From positions 15,314,438 to 15,378,437 of the forward strand of contig CM069598.1 of the NCBI GenBank assembly GCA_035771175.1: a stretch of DNA of 64,000 nt, given 5' to 3'. The notes beneath the pieces were generated by a model that saw nothing but the letters and a program-made list of their open reading frames with translations, ran no database searches and was not told the origin of the DNA. Numbering within the stretch: position 1 is the stretch's first letter; each line of letters begins with the position of its first letter. The position numbers were made by a program, and so were the translations under genes. The stretch is from Paratinospora sagittata (lineage: Eukaryota; Streptophyta; Magnoliopsida; Ranunculales; Menispermaceae). This document shows positions 1 to 12,629 of this stretch, piece by piece.

Positions 1-640
1 ATATATAATAGTTTTTATAGGAGGGAAGTTGAAATGACTACAGGTAAATGATTGGTAAACCGGTTTACTGATCTGTAAACTATCGGTCACCTTTTCTGAA
101 CCGATCGGTGAAGAAAGGTGACTGTAACAATTAAGTGGCTGATGTTCTATTTAATTTTTTTTTATTAAGAAATATCTAATTTTTTTATTAAAATCATTGA
201 AAGAATTATGAAATGTAAGATAAAAATTAAAAAAACAAAAAAAAAAAGAATGATCCTTGAAACTCACCTATCGGTTAAATTTCCTACCGGTCAATTTAAA
301 ACCAACCGATATAGGGTTTTACCCATCGGTTAATAAGCCTTCACCATTGATTCCCTGATAGTTATTAACCGGTTGGTTCTCGTTCAGTAACCGATTATAT
401 ATTTCTTAACCGATCGGTGAGCTCTTCTTCCTCCCTTGTGGCCAATATATATATTTATAAGTTCACACCGTTGCTTAACCGTTCAGATGGGTGACCAATT
501 TGCTTCTTCCTTCCTTCGTTTATTGGTAACTGATAAGGAACCGATCAGTAACATTCAACCAGAATGTTAGTTACCGATCGATTACCGATCAATAATCGAT
601 TGGTAATCGGTCAGTGGTATTCCATGATGGGTAGGAAATA
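1..640. repeat. Repeat region rich in CCGATCGGT-type motifs
   Basis: No gene is seen. Variants of ACCGATCGGT, TTAACCGATCGG, GGTAACCGAT and CAGTAACCGAT recur in both orientations about every 30-60 bases (for example near 70-110, 270-320, 340-420 and 530-620). The core CCGATCGG is itself palindromic. Dense short motifs in both orientations resemble the subterminal repeats of some CACTA or Mutator-like DNA transposons, but I see no transposon terminus here, so the family is open. It ends about 300 bases upstream of the methyltransferase gene. Confidence 0.5.
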
Positions 641-927
641 TCAATTAAGGTAGAATGCGCGGTTTGTTTCTTTAGTTTATCCTTTTATCGATGGGGTCTC
701 TCTGTTTACTGAGAGGGTTACATGAGTTGCTATTAGGAAAGAGACAAAATAGTTAAGCATGCCAACAAGTAACAAAAATTTAAGAGTTATAGAATACCCA
801 AAATTTAAATTTAAAAAACTTGGTAACTCTGCTGTACAAACATAAGCTTTGAGGACCAAACTCTATTAAACCCTTAAAAAAACCGCAGCCAAGCTTGTGA
901 GCTCTACTAGCGAGAGTGGTTGAATTC

Positions 928-3900
928 ATGGAGGCTGCAGGACTGGACTCCGATGGCCGAGAATTCAAGAACGCTGAAGAAATGTGGAGAGAAGAGGTCG
1001 GTGAAGGAGACGACCAGAAGAAGAGGGATTGGTACACACACGGCGTCGGATACTGGCAAGTAAGCTTTCTTCGTCTCTTTTCCTCACTTTCTTCCTCCAG
1101 TGTTTTTTAAACCCTTGGAAAACCCTAATTGACGAAACCCAGTTGGTATCACTCCTGATTTATATAGATGAAGGTAGACAACTATCAACTATGACGATGA
1201 TGAACACAACGGTTCGTTACTCTGTTACAGGGTGTGGAGGCTTCTGTTGATGGTGTTTTGGGTGGATACGGTCATGTTAACGAAGCGGATATAAAGGGAA
1301 GCGAAGCTTTTCTTAAAACCCTCTTGTCTGATCGTTTTGGCTCTCATTTCGCAAGCAATCAGCATCTCGTAGCTCTCGGTATTGCCTTCTCCTCCTTTCA
1401 CTCTCGCTCTTTCTCTGTTCACGGTTCTAAAGTTTTTAATGATTATTTAGAGGTTTTAACTCTGTTATGAGTTTTTTTCTTTTTCTTTTTTTGTGTGTGT
1501 GTGTGTGTGTTTGTGTGTGCTGAATGGAACAGTTTTTCTGTTTGTTATAAAAATTGAATGAGTGTATCAAACATGGAACCTAATTGAAATGTTCAAAAAG
1601 AAAAATGAAACACGTAAAATTTTACGAGCAAAAGCTTAATGATGGAAGCCAAATTAAGAAAAATATAATAGATTTTGTATGAGTATTTTGAGTATGAACC
1701 CAAAATTGGGCTTATTAAGCAAACAAATAAACAATCAAACTGAATTTGAATTGTTAGCAATATTCGAGTGACAAGCTGTGTAATCCCCTAATTGTCACTG
1801 TACAACTACTATAATAATATATTAATATGTCTGAAAAGCTTAAGAATTGAATTAAAGCATCTCTGATAGTTTATATTCTGAGTTTTAGAAGTATCATCAC
1901 TCTTCTTCACCCCCTAGCCATTGCAATGCTGTATAAAGTCTTTGATGAATATTAACAGAATTCTTTAATTTTGGAAGAGTTGTAGCTTTCGTCAATTTAT
2001 ATTTAAACTTAATGTATGTATTTGAAGACTATCATTTTCTTGATTAATTTATGTATCTTTGGATTTTTGAGTTCTTATGGATCTTTCTGCCTTTACCAGA
2101 TTGTGGTTCTGGCATTGGAAGAGTCACTAAGAATCTTCTTCTTAGATATTTTAATGAGGTGAAAATCTCTACTTTGTCTTTTGGAAATATATTCTTTCTT
2201 TTGATCATAGATTTTACTGAAATATTCATTGTTCCGCAATCATGATTGCATTTACATTAGACTTTGAAGTTGTCTTATAGTGTAAATGTGTTGGGATTAA
2301 TGATTATAAATATCCTTTAATTGAGAAGTTAGTCAGGCCTTGCACGCCAACTCAACTCAACTAACCTTTTTTCCAACTACATGGGGTTGGCTACATGAAT
2401 CTGCTTCCTCCACTCTGCTCTATTGAGGGCTAAGTCAGGCCTTACACACCATTACATATAAATTTTTAGTGGGTCCATACCTAGATTTTCTTGATTTATG
2501 CTAGTTGGCCCAAATCTATCCCATGTGATATTTTGTTCTGTTTTTTTTTTTTTTATATAAGAAAGAAGATAATTATATCACCTAGAAAATAGAAATACAA
2601 GCAACAAAGATCTAGAAGTCCTCCAAAGAGTGAAAAAAGAAAAATATCAGGACAACAAACTAAAACAAGATGGACCAACCCCCTCAATAGATTGATCAGT
2701 GACACACCATGAAAAACTTTGTCTAACATCATCCGCAAGGATACTCTAAAAATGAATTGTGTTGCAAAATATATCTCTATCATTGGCACGGCCCTCAAAA
2801 ATCCTTTGGTTTCTCTCTAGCCGCACGCTCTAAAGTAAATCAAGAACTTTATGCTTCCACCCTTTGTGTTTCTTTGATCCAATCCCCATAGAGAAATTTG
2901 CTTGAAGAATATCATAACATGATTGAGGGGGGGAGAATCCACATCCATCCTATTTCCTCAAGAAGCTTATACAAAAGGTGCATTGAGAACGAATGGTAAA
3001 TGAATATATGATTGATTGTTTCTTCTTTATTCCTACATAAGACACAGGACGCACCAATGTGGTGAAAAGGGAAAGAAAAGGTTTTCTCCTCTGAAGAACA
3101 TCAATGACAATGAAAGTAGTTCACAGTTCTTATTGAAGTCAATGACTATATAGGTCCTACAAGAAAACAAAGGCATTCATCCACCACTATATCATAATAT
3201 GACAAATACAAATTGAGAAGAGTTTCAATAAAAAAGTTTCAAAAGAGTTTCATTACAATCACAAATACAAATTCAAGACAGTTTAAAATAGCATCAACTT
3301 GTTAATAACGCGAAAGATTGATGTGTTTGAGCTACTTCCTAGCTTCAATCTCCATATAAAATGAGAGGGAAAAGAGATTTTGTTGGGTTGAGTCGATTTT
3401 TTAGGCTCCCAACCCAAACTAGTTCAGGTTGAGATTTTTCAACCCAACCCGTCGGGTTTGGTTCGGTTCGGTCGGGTTGGCTTACACCCTAATGTCATCT
3501 TTCTAGTTTGACTCTTATATCATAAACCACTTGACATCTTATCTGATGGATTTAAAATGACTCAAGTAGACATCGTGCTTTTTGTGTTTGCAATTCAGGC
3601 ACCTGATTTATACTCAAGTCATCTGAAACACTTCACTCACTGATTATCAATTGTATCAAGTATCTATGAATCTTGCAAGACTACAAAAATGTCTATAATG
3701 ATATTATTTAACTACAAATGAATGATGCTTATGTTGTCCTAGTAAACAACTGCATATCCTTATAATTGGTTGCCACATTTTATTGAGGTATACTCTCATC
3801 TTTGTTCATTATTAATTCTATGGTTTAAGCGTCGTTCTTGTCATGTTTTATATATTTAAAATTCTAACTGCAAGTTTTATTTTCATTTGGCTGCTTCTAA

Positions 3901-6900
3901 TGTCAATTTGCTATATTCAGGTTGATCTTGTTGAACCAGTCCCACATTTTATAGAAGCTGCCCGCGAAAGTTTGTCTCATAGCAGCATCTCAGATACTCA
4001 CAAGGCCACCAACTTTTACTGTGTGCCTCTTCAGGTAGTACTGTTTTTCTTTGGTTGAATGCATAGGCCATTTGGCACAACCACATCACATGCATCCACT
4101 AAGAACCACGCATAAACATTTTATATATCTTGCGACAGTCGTTGTTTGGTCTTGGTAGAAAGTGGGAACAAGGCTTGATGCAAGTGTGAGTCTGGAATTC
4201 TCTCTAAGTCAGACTTTTTTTTTGACTGCTTGTTTTGTTGGGGTTGATTTCTATTTTGTTTGCATTCAGCTGACATTGTCTTGGAATGATTTGGATCACT
4301 TGGTCTTCTCTCATTCATACGGTTAGAAAATTACAAACAACTCAAACAAACATAAAAATAGTTCATGGCCTTCTCCAAAACATAGCTACTTTTGGATCAT
4401 TCACGTTGGTATTTCAGACAACAATTTCAGGGTGAAATAGCATCACCCGTGTACTCGGGATAAAACTGATTTATTAGTTGCATAGATATATAATATATAC
4501 TAAATATGTGAAAACGAAGTATGACTGATATAAACAAATATAATAAATGTGTTTCTGTAAATAAGAGATTTACAATATTTGATAAATAAAAACATAAGGA
4601 TATAATATATACATATGTAATTATAAAGTGTATCAAATAGTTACAATAGAGATTTATTGGTTTATCCCTTTATATTCTTATATTTATTGGTCAATTGACA
4701 TATATTTAAGAGAATATCAACTTAACTCAACTCAACTCAACCAAGCCTTTTCCTAGCTACATGGGATATTTAAGAGAATATTTAAAGTGGAAATGCAGTT
4801 CATCTGTTCATGTAATCATATTTATATATATTTACTATTTATATAGAAATAATTCTAGAGAATAACCCTTATTTTTTGCACTCATTCAATTACTAGAAAT
4901 GTTAAATAACATTTTCTGACATGTACGCAGGTAGACACAATGCATAGTCTCATCTCAAGCACCTTTTTGTGGTGCAACGCATTCTTGAAATAATCTGATT
5001 TTTCTATGATTGCAATCAAACTTTCACCCATAGCTTCATGATCCATTATTTGCTACATAAACTTCCAATGCTAGGTGTTTTTGCTACGCCCTTTTTCCTT
5101 TTATAATCTCACTTCTACTTTTAGGCAGACTGGTGATTCAATTGAAAAGGTTCGCACCTTTCTGTCCCCTTTCCTTCAGCAGAAGCCCCATTTACACTTG
5201 CCCTTTCTTAATGGTTTCCATGTGATCCCAAAAAAAGAAGGAATATTCCAAGAAATGTTTGACTGTGATGCCTTGATCACTTGTTAACATAACTTCTTTT
5301 TTTATGAGCTTTATTTAAAGCTGGGTCCTAATGCCTGCTATATTTCATGTGTTTGACATAGGCCTTGGTTGATTTTTGGCATTCTTCTTCTGCATGTCAA
5401 CAAGGACCGGAATTCAACTTAATTTGATGTCTCTTGAAATACAAAATAATTCAAGCAAGCTGGATTAGATTTGGAGATTTGAGCACTTCCTATAGAAGCT
5501 TTGTGTGTTTTATTAACTTTTTCATGGGAAAAACTAGATGGTTTACGTTCAACATGATCTACAGCATGACACTTGATGGTTTACACTCATCATTTTAAAT
5601 TACAGAATATACTGATTATATCATCATAAGCAGCATCCGTGAATCAAAAGGTCTCTTGAATATTTTTGTGCTTGATGGTGATATCTAAAATGTTTTGTCA
5701 GAAGTCTATGAGTTCATGGGCAAATACGCACACACACACACAGACACATACATGAACCATGCTATAGATCACTATTATATAATGATTTACTTTGACCAAA
5801 ATAGTTGGGGTTAGGCTTCCGGGGTTAGACATTAGGTTATTTTTTATTTGAGTTGCTCATTTATGTTCATTCAACAAATGTAATATTTGGTTGATTTTTC
5901 AGTGTCTTTTGTTTTTCTTCCCAAAGTAACTATTCCATTTACTTATTTTCACTATTTCTTTACAAAAAGTTGCTGGTTTTTTTTATCTTATTTATTGTTT
6001 TTTTTCCAAAATTTCAAAATTTTCTTTATTTTTATTGGAAATGCTTGAAATTAGGATAAATTTTAGAATCAGTTTCTTTAAAAGCTATCTATTTTCTTGT
6101 AATTATTTATGAATTTTTGGTGAATTGTTGAGTTGTGGTTGAGCTTCAATTTGATTTTTAAACAATCAAACAAATCTGGCAAATATGCCAAGTGTTTTAG
6201 AGCCTTCACTGGAAGACTGGCAGTGGTAAATTATGGAAAACATTATAATTGAACTGAATTTAACTTTGTACAAAGTTTTTGCTAGTTCTTTTTTCTCATT
6301 AATGTACTATATTATATTGTTGATGCCGAGTACATGTTGTATTATGTTGCAAAATTTTGGGAAACTCTTAGGAATTCACTCCAGAAGAAGGGAGATATGA
6401 TGTAATATGGGTCCAATGGTGCATTGGTCAACTTGCAGATGATGACTTTGTATCATTCTTTAAGCGAGCAAGGGTAAGACAACTTTGAGCATAGTTAATT
6501 TTCTTTTGAATTTTAGGATTTCATGGAAACTTTGAACATAGTTAATTCGAGTTTTTTTTCCTTGCTGCTAATTTCACTTTGCTTTTCCCTGTCATTTTAA
6601 AGTTCATGTTAATTAGTGTGTTGTTTCTCAGGCTGGACTCAAACCTAATGGATGTTTTGTCTTGAAGGAGAACATTGCTAGATCTGGTACCTCTCTTGCT
6701 CTCTATGTGTGTGTGTGCATGTGTTGCTCAGCACGGTTGGTTCCTTATGGCTTGTCACATTCTGCTTTGGCCATTGAATTTTTTTTTTCTGCAAGTCTTT
6801 TTTGGAGTAATTTAAAAAAAAAAAATCAAACAAAACAACTATAATCAGAGGACAAAGGGCAACAGATGGCCTCATTCAAACAATGAGAAAGAAAGTGACT

Positions 6901-8222
6901 TCAGAGCTTGAATACTTGAGATTCTTGTGTGCATACAAAATCCTCTAATGAAATCAAACTAAAAGGAAATATAACCTTGGGAGTGATGTTATGGGATCAT
7001 CTGAATCTCTGATCGTGAAAAGCACTGTTCCCATCTCTCTAGATCTCCCACCAAAAGAAAGCATTAGCATAACGACCTTCAAGTATACTGAGGATTGTCT
7101 TGGTCTTCACATGGATTTATAGGTAGTTGAAAACCGAATGATAGGCATAAAAATTAGTTCTTATAATAATGCATTTTAGCTAAATTTAATTACACATTGA
7201 TCTTTTCATTATCAAACAAAAAATATTACATTGATCTCCGTGTTGGAATTCACATACGCTGCCATACCCTAAATATCAGAGATATGCATGTAGGAATCTA
7301 ATAATCCCATTTTCTGGCATCATTATGGGTTGCGTCCTGTTATGCCAAAAGTTATGGTTTGGGAGAATGGCTCAGAGCTTGGGAGCCAATTTCGAATTGT
7401 ATGTTATTTTGCTGTGGAGGATTACTTATTCTCTTGTATATATATATATAATCATGGATATACTTAACGATATTGAAGTATTTCATGGAGGATGGCTTAA
7501 GCCCTCCACAGTTTGAAAATCAGATCCTTATAAAAAACACAAACACATGCGCACACGCGCACACACACACACACACACACACATTCATGAAAGTGCAAGA
7601 CTATCTCTATATGTGTTAACATGAAGAGTAAACAGTGTTAGTGTTATATGGAATACCAATTTGTCCTGGTTTTGACTCAGTTTAATGCTGACTTAATCAC
7701 TGAGAAATGGTTTGTAATTGAATATGATGAAATAATTTGAGCTAGTAGCTTCTTTTTTCAGGTTTTGTATTGGACAAGGATGACCATAGCATAACAAGGT
7801 CTGATTCATATTTCAAGGAGCTCTTTAACCAATGTGGCCTGTATCTCTACAAATCAAAGGTTTGTTCAAATGTTATGCCTACAATGTCAGTCACAAGGCT
7901 CTTGACGAATTGGGCATCAACCAATGTTCCCTTTCTAATTCATCTAATAGTATTTAATAAACACTAAATTCCTATTATTAGTTTCAAACATCTTACTATC
8001 TACTCTATTTCTAACTCTTGACCTTTCCTTTCTCATTTGTTTTCACAGCATTTACTTCTGTAGGGATCTCTGAAATAATTGCTTTCACTGTCTCAGGACC
8101 AAAAGGGGTTTCCAGATGAATTATTTGCTGTGAAGATGTATGGATTAATGGCCAATATGCCTAAGAAAGCTCATGGGAGCAGAGCACGACTACAAACCTG
8201 TAAACCTGCCATTATCGAGTGA
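928..8222 (+). CDS. NTMT1: Alpha N-terminal protein methyltransferase 1 (NTM1/METTL11A family)
   Basis: Eight exons, join(928..1059, 1231..1378, 2100..2158, 3921..4034, 6372..6473, 6632..6686, 7762..7859, 8097..8222), total 834 nt, encode 277 residues with all joins at GT/AG and in frame. The enzyme is a SAM-dependent methyltransferase that adds methyl groups to the alpha-amino group of proteins with an N-terminal X-Pro-Lys motif once Met is removed; family members act in cytosol and nucleus. Visible support: the family-typical [17 protein letters not shown] stretch (residues 42-58), the SAM-binding motif I DCGSGIGR (94-101), VDLVEPV after it, and the catalytic-face motif [10 protein letters not shown] (163-172). 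There is no organellar targeting peptide. The start is the first ATG in frame and matches the usual plant length. Introns 3 and 4 are long (about 1.8 and 2.3 kb); intron 3 holds LINE debris. The gene looks intact. Symbol is by family, not by a species-specific name. Confidence 0.93.
1491..1519. repeat. GT dinucleotide microsatellite
   Basis: About 14 GT units with one interruption, in intron 2 of the methyltransferase gene. Confidence 0.85.
2335..2450 (-). mobile_element. RTE-type LINE 3' end fragment
   Basis: The + strand shows CAACTCAACTCAACTAACC followed by ATGGGGTTGGCTACATGAAT and a TCCTCCACTCTGCTCTATT block. On the minus strand this is the conserved 3' end of plant RTE-clade LINEs, which finish in short TTGAG tandem repeats. 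The same block recurs at 4722-4770, 33305-33420, 60228-60303 and 62020-62107. Confidence 0.6.
2550..3190 (-). mobile_element. L1-type LINE remnant (zinc-binding RT domain)
   Basis: Read on the minus strand, 3100-2830 encodes fragments of the zf-RVT region that follows L1 reverse transcriptase, including [17 protein letters not shown] and then a [12 protein letters not shown] block. Stops and frameshifts are frequent, so this is dead. It lies in intron 3 of the methyltransferase gene. Confidence 0.6.
3360..3495. repeat. AACCC/GGGTT-rich short repeat, MITE-like
   Basis: A short block of repeated CAACCC and GGGTTG motifs ending in GGGTTGGCTTACACCC. Similar blocks with CCCGACC motifs and a GGGGTGAGC edge occur at 39007-39380 and 47304-47492. 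It could be a non-autonomous hAT-like fragment; no target duplication is seen. Confidence 0.35.
4722..4770 (-). mobile_element. RTE-type LINE 3' tail fragment
   Basis: Four near-perfect CAACT units followed by AAGCCTTTTCCTAGCTACAT, the minus-strand 3' tip of the RTE LINE also seen at 2335-2450. In intron 4 of the methyltransferase gene. Confidence 0.5.
5726..5750. repeat. CA dinucleotide microsatellite
   Basis: Short CA run with one GA interruption, in intron 4 of the methyltransferase gene. Confidence 0.8.
7547..7583. repeat. CA dinucleotide microsatellite
   Basis: Impure CA/CG start followed by about 11 pure CA units, in intron 6 of the methyltransferase gene. Confidence 0.85.
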
Positions 8223-9338
8223 TGGATATCTTAGAGCTTTTTGAATCAAAATTTGAGTTCTTTATAATTATATTTTTACTCATCTGCTCATGGGATTCCG
8301 GGTATCCCATCCAAACATGAAATACCAGATGTTGCTTTCAACCCTGCAATAGACTCCCAATGTCAGTCATGTAAGCTATCCCGTCTCTTCCCTTTGTTTG
8401 ATGTATCATCCCAATTTTGCATTTTTATGCCTTACCTTATCATGTAATTTTTCTTTGAACATGTATTAATCTTCACGGTTAAACTCTAAAAAAGGATGTC
8501 ACAGTCTCACAGATTTAAGCCTCCTCCTAGTCTGTTTATTTCTGTTACTTCGAAATGTTAATAGTGAACAAAGCTCGCCCGATGTGGTTAACTGAACTTT
8601 TGTCAGTAACTTATTAATTATGGTTTTCAGTATATGCATAACTTAGTTTACATTTTACTGTACTGTGTTCTATGCGCAAATCCTTTGGAGTGTCACCCCC
8701 AATTACTTTTGTTCTTTTCCTGTTAGTTCTTTATACCACTTTGAATGACTCAGTATAATGGAGATGCCCCTATGTTAGTGTTGGAGATGTTTTGGGATTT
8801 TCTCAATGTCTCGTGGTGATATTATAGAGCCTTTGGTCAAAGAGGAATTGCAGGGATGAAGCAATGGTCTTTTTGTTCTTTAAATAGCAAGATTCAAGTT
8901 CTTTTCCGTTATCAGTTCTTTAGATAGCAAAACCATTTTCTGTTTAGTTAGATAACCTTTTGTAGTAAAAATAGATATGAGAATAGAAAGTATTAAAAGA
9001 ACACTTGCCACTCATTAACTATATTACAAATACATGGTAACAAACAAAAGAGATGTATAAGTTCAATAGCATACAGCATAATGGGCTTTTCTTAATTAGG
9101 CTCATTTTCTATTCTAAGAAACCAATGGCAATCACCATTAGCATATTATACATTTGACTAGTTTTATAAAAGAATACAGCACTAAAACCTTTTCTACAAG
9201 ACTTTTTTGTTTTTTCATTAAAACTTGTTTCTCATCTATCTAGAAGCAATCCCAGAAGAACCGAGATTCCCCAAAAAAAAAAAAATGTTCACAATTTTGT
9301 AAACATTTCTGCAGAACAAAACAGGGCACCTGGTAACT
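8223..9338. other. Convergent intergenic region with 3' untranslated sequence
   Basis: AT-rich sequence between two converging stop codons (8222 on + and 9339 on -). It must contain both 3' untranslated regions. I see no coding potential and no clear terminator signal. Confidence 0.6.
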
Positions 9339-11032
9339 TCATCTTGGTTTCATGCTTCTATGTTCACCTCTTTCCTTATGCGTTCTCTTACGATTCGGAG
9401 TAGCAGCTACAAAAGAATCATAGAGCATTGCAACCATATCAGATATCTGACTCAAACCGGGTAGTTGTTCGTTAGAGGGATCAATGCACATAAGACCCAG
9501 TCCTATTCCTTCCACAGCTTGCTCTTCTGTTATCCCCGTCTTCTTTACTCTCTCATTTATCACTTTCCACACATTTTCAGGATAATTCTTCCTCATCCAC
9601 TCTGCAAATTCTGTCTCACTTTCCCCGATCACATCGTTCTTGGCATGCTGCTTAGCTAACATCTCCAGCAGTATCATTCCAAACTGCCAAATCTCTGAGC
9701 ACCCAAGAAGAATTAGTTTAGACCAAAGAAAAAATAACACTGTTTTAAAGCATTTAGAAACTGAACTAACAAAGAAATCTTACTTTCTTGAATATGAATG
9801 CTGTTCTCATCTTCAACCACCCTGAATCTTGAAATCAGAGGGTCTCCCTCGTTGGATAATAAAACACTTGTTTTACTTAGATCATAAGCAACTTCAGGCC
9901 ACTGCTCCTGAAGATAACACATTCCTTCCACCATTCCCATCAACACTTGCAACCTTTGCTTCCATGGTGGTGAGTAGGATAGCCATTTTTCGATGCTTTT
10001 GCCGTCTGTCCACTCTGTTATTACGGCCCTCAATCTCCTATTACCACACCAACCCAAGACTCGAACCAAATTCTCATGTTCCAATTGAACAAGAATCTTA
10101 CATTCCTCAACAAATTTTCTGTAATCTTCACTTGGAATCCTTTCTTTGTAGATGTCAATTCGAACTTCGGTTCCATCTCTTAAGACTCCTCTATACACTT
10201 CTAGTTCTCCAACCTTCGCCACCAAACTATCTTCTGAGAACCCATTTGTTGCAGCCTTCAGCATAGTTAGCGTAAATTTGTGCCGCCCGCATCGGAGAAA
10301 CAATGGCAGGTAGTCTGGTCGACGGAAACAGAGGAACCACCAAAAGCCCACCATTAGAACAACAAAAAATGGGAACCCAAGAAGAAAGAACACTGCCTTG
10401 ATAGTGAACTTCTGGTAATCAGGAAGTAGGCCAGAGTGAATGAAACTCGAAGAATCGAAATGTCTGAAGAACTGGGCATCGGAGATTTTCATCTCCGAGA
10501 AGCGATTATACGAGAGATTGAGAAATGTGAGGTTGGTCAAGGAACTAAAACTCTCTACAGGGACATCACCCGTGATATCATTGTGGCTAAGATCGAGAAC
10601 TTGAATCTGAGAACACTGAAGAACGTCGAAAGGGAAAGCGCCCTCGATCGAATTGTTGGATAGGATTATGGAGAGGATGGTAATGGGGCAGTACTTCCAG
10701 AAGAAGTTGAAGGACAAGTAGAGAGGAGAGGTTTTGGGGCGGCTTCGGAGATCAATTTTAATGAATGAATCAGGGCAATTAGGGTTCTTGGATTCATTGC
10801 AGAGATGATGTGATACAATGATGGATTTGAAGATATCAGGAAGATCTGAAGTGGTGTAATTGCAGTATCTGATGAAGGGGTTGTTGAGACAGTTGTTTGA
10901 GATGGTTGTGTTGAAATCTGGAGGGGGTTGGAGGTTGTTGAGATCGTCTATGACTGATGAAGAGGAAGTTCCATAGATGAAGAATGAAGTGGTGACAGAG
11001 AGGAGAAGAAAAGTTGCAGAGATGGAAGCCAT
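9339..11032 (-). CDS. LRR receptor-like protein with a degenerate (probably inactive) kinase domain
   Basis: Two exons, complement(join(9339..9694, 9784..11032)), 534 residues. The donor GAAA/GTAAGA and the acceptor GCTCAG keep the frame. The start is the ATG directly before a hydrophobic signal peptide (residues 1-20); ORF sequence further upstream lacks one. Order of parts: signal peptide; a cysteine-containing extracellular domain with only two or three LRRs (about 118-178, LDLSHNDITGDVP and LNLSYNRFSE); one transmembrane segment (about 210-236) followed by CFRR; then a kinase-like domain (about 252-520). Catalytic features are missing: the VAIK Lys aligns with Asp293, HRD reads AYD (382-384), the loop Lys and Asn are Ser386 and Ser389, DFG reads SRF/R, and no APE is visible because the activation loop is very short. 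The fold markers EHENLVRVLGWCG and FGMILLEML are kept. It probably acts as a plasma-membrane pseudokinase scaffold. I do not recognise a specific orthologue. Confidence 0.85.
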
Positions 11033-11729
11033 TGGAGATGGAGAAAGGGGAGAATCAGAATGAAAAAGAATTTCAACTTCTTTGTGACAGTTAAAACGGT
11101 TGGGAATATTTTTAAAATGGGTAGATTCTATTTTATTTTCCCTCCACCACTCTTGCTTAAGAAATATTTGATCTTTCATTTTAGTTACACGATGATGAAT
11201 ATGTATTTCTTAACTTTTAATGTAAATAAATCATATTTTATAGTCATTGAAGGCGAAACAAAGTTCTTTCTGTTTTTTCAACTTCAACCCATGTTTTTCC
11301 CTTGTCACGGCCTTCTATTTTGTTTCTTTCATATGTATTTGCTGTATAGTTTAGTTTAAATTTGTTTATTGGAAAAGCTTTACTTTGATTTTGGGATAAT
11401 AAATTGTGCATGAATAAATAATAAGATGGAATGACAGTAATAATATATCTTTATCTATACTATTTACAAAACCAAAACTCTTTAATAACAATGTGCTACT
11501 TTTATTATGAATTCTTAAATTACTAATTATTTTTCAATATAAAACTGTTAGAATAAGATAATTTGGTAATAAAGTCGCTAAAAGATTTTTTTTTTATAAT
11601 GTTAGTAAATATAAGATTTATTATAAGATTTTTTTTTTATGTTTTCAATCCCTTTTTATTATTTTTTTAATGGTAATTTTCACCCTTTTTTTCTTTTTTC
11701 TTTTTATATATATATTTTTTTATGTCTTG
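11033..11729. other. AT-rich upstream region of the receptor-like gene
   Basis: Contains the 5' untranslated region and promoter of the minus-strand receptor-like gene. Very AT-rich with T runs near 11590, 11630 and 11690. Nothing else is recognised up to the LTR at 11730. Confidence 0.5.
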
Positions 11730-12607
11730 TGTTGGACCACATACCGAACACAAGACACGTCAGCCATGTTAGTGTTGCCCAGTAAGATGTAATACGTACC
11801 AATTCGATATACCGACCTATTATGGACAGAGAACACGGATATACTCAACCATGCACACAGCCCGAGTCATGGTCGGTCCTACCAACCATCTGAATGTGTT
11901 ATTCACCATAATGACCAGGTCAACATTAAAGAGCTCCAGGTCGGCAAATTAGGTTACCGACCTGGATGACAGGTCAATAACTATAAGGCGACAACATCAG
12001 GTCGGTATAGCTTGATGTGTGTTATCGTCCAATATCTACCGATTTCCATTTCAAATCGTATCTTCGTTAACAAGCAGATAGAATGGGAGACTACAGATCG
12101 GTATGCCGATCTGTAGAGATTTACGACTTCAAAACGGATAACGATGGAACGTCGGATCATATAGGAATAGGCCTGATCCACTGCTATAAGTTCGAAATCT
12201 ACTCCTAATTCGACTCTGATAAGGCTTAATACTCTACCAGATCTTCCTAATTCTATTAGGAATCGAATATGCTCTCCTAGCACAAGTAGGATTCCTGATT
12301 CTACAACAACTTTTCTACAAGGCCAAAGACCTCAAGCCTCTATATAAAAAGACCATAACCTCTAAGGTGGGGGTAAGCAATCATCGACTCAATTCAGTAC
12401 TACTAACTCTACGGAGCTCTGAACTAACTTAGGCATTGGAGGGTCTTTGGCCAACACCACACTGGTGTTCTTTACGATAGCCTGTATTTTCTTGCTTTCC
12501 TCAGATAATCAACCTCCGGCAATTTCTCTAGAATTCCGACGAATTCCATATCAGCATCTTTCATCCACCTCATCGTCTACTAGTGTTAGTCAAATCTTAC
12601 ACCAACA
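11730..12607 (+). repeat. 5' LTR of the Tat-type gypsy element
   Basis: 878 bp beginning TGTTGGACC and ending CACCAACA. Aligned along its length with 25121-25984. It carries a TATA box at about 12341. Confidence 0.88.
12341..12350 (+). promoter_or_regulatory. TATA box of the 5' LTR
   Basis: TATATAAAAA inside the LTR; the matching CTATAAAAAG is at 25721-25730 in the other LTR. Expected at the U3/R border. Confidence 0.55.
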
Positions 12608-12629
12608 TTTGGCGTCGTCTGTGGGATCA
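12608..12629 (+). other. Primer binding site of the gypsy element
   Basis: TTTGGCGTCGTCTGTGGGAT directly after the LTR end. The TGGCGCCGT-like core is common in plant gypsy elements; tRNA-Asp as primer is an inference. Confidence 0.6.

Noticed and set aside
5075..5287. 70-codon reading frame in methyltransferase intron 4
   Set aside because: Intronic, no recognisable domain, not needed for the intact eight-exon gene.
9829..10266. Plus-strand open frame of 145 codons
   Set aside because: Lies opposite the kinase-like domain of the minus-strand receptor gene and has no family features; a shadow frame.
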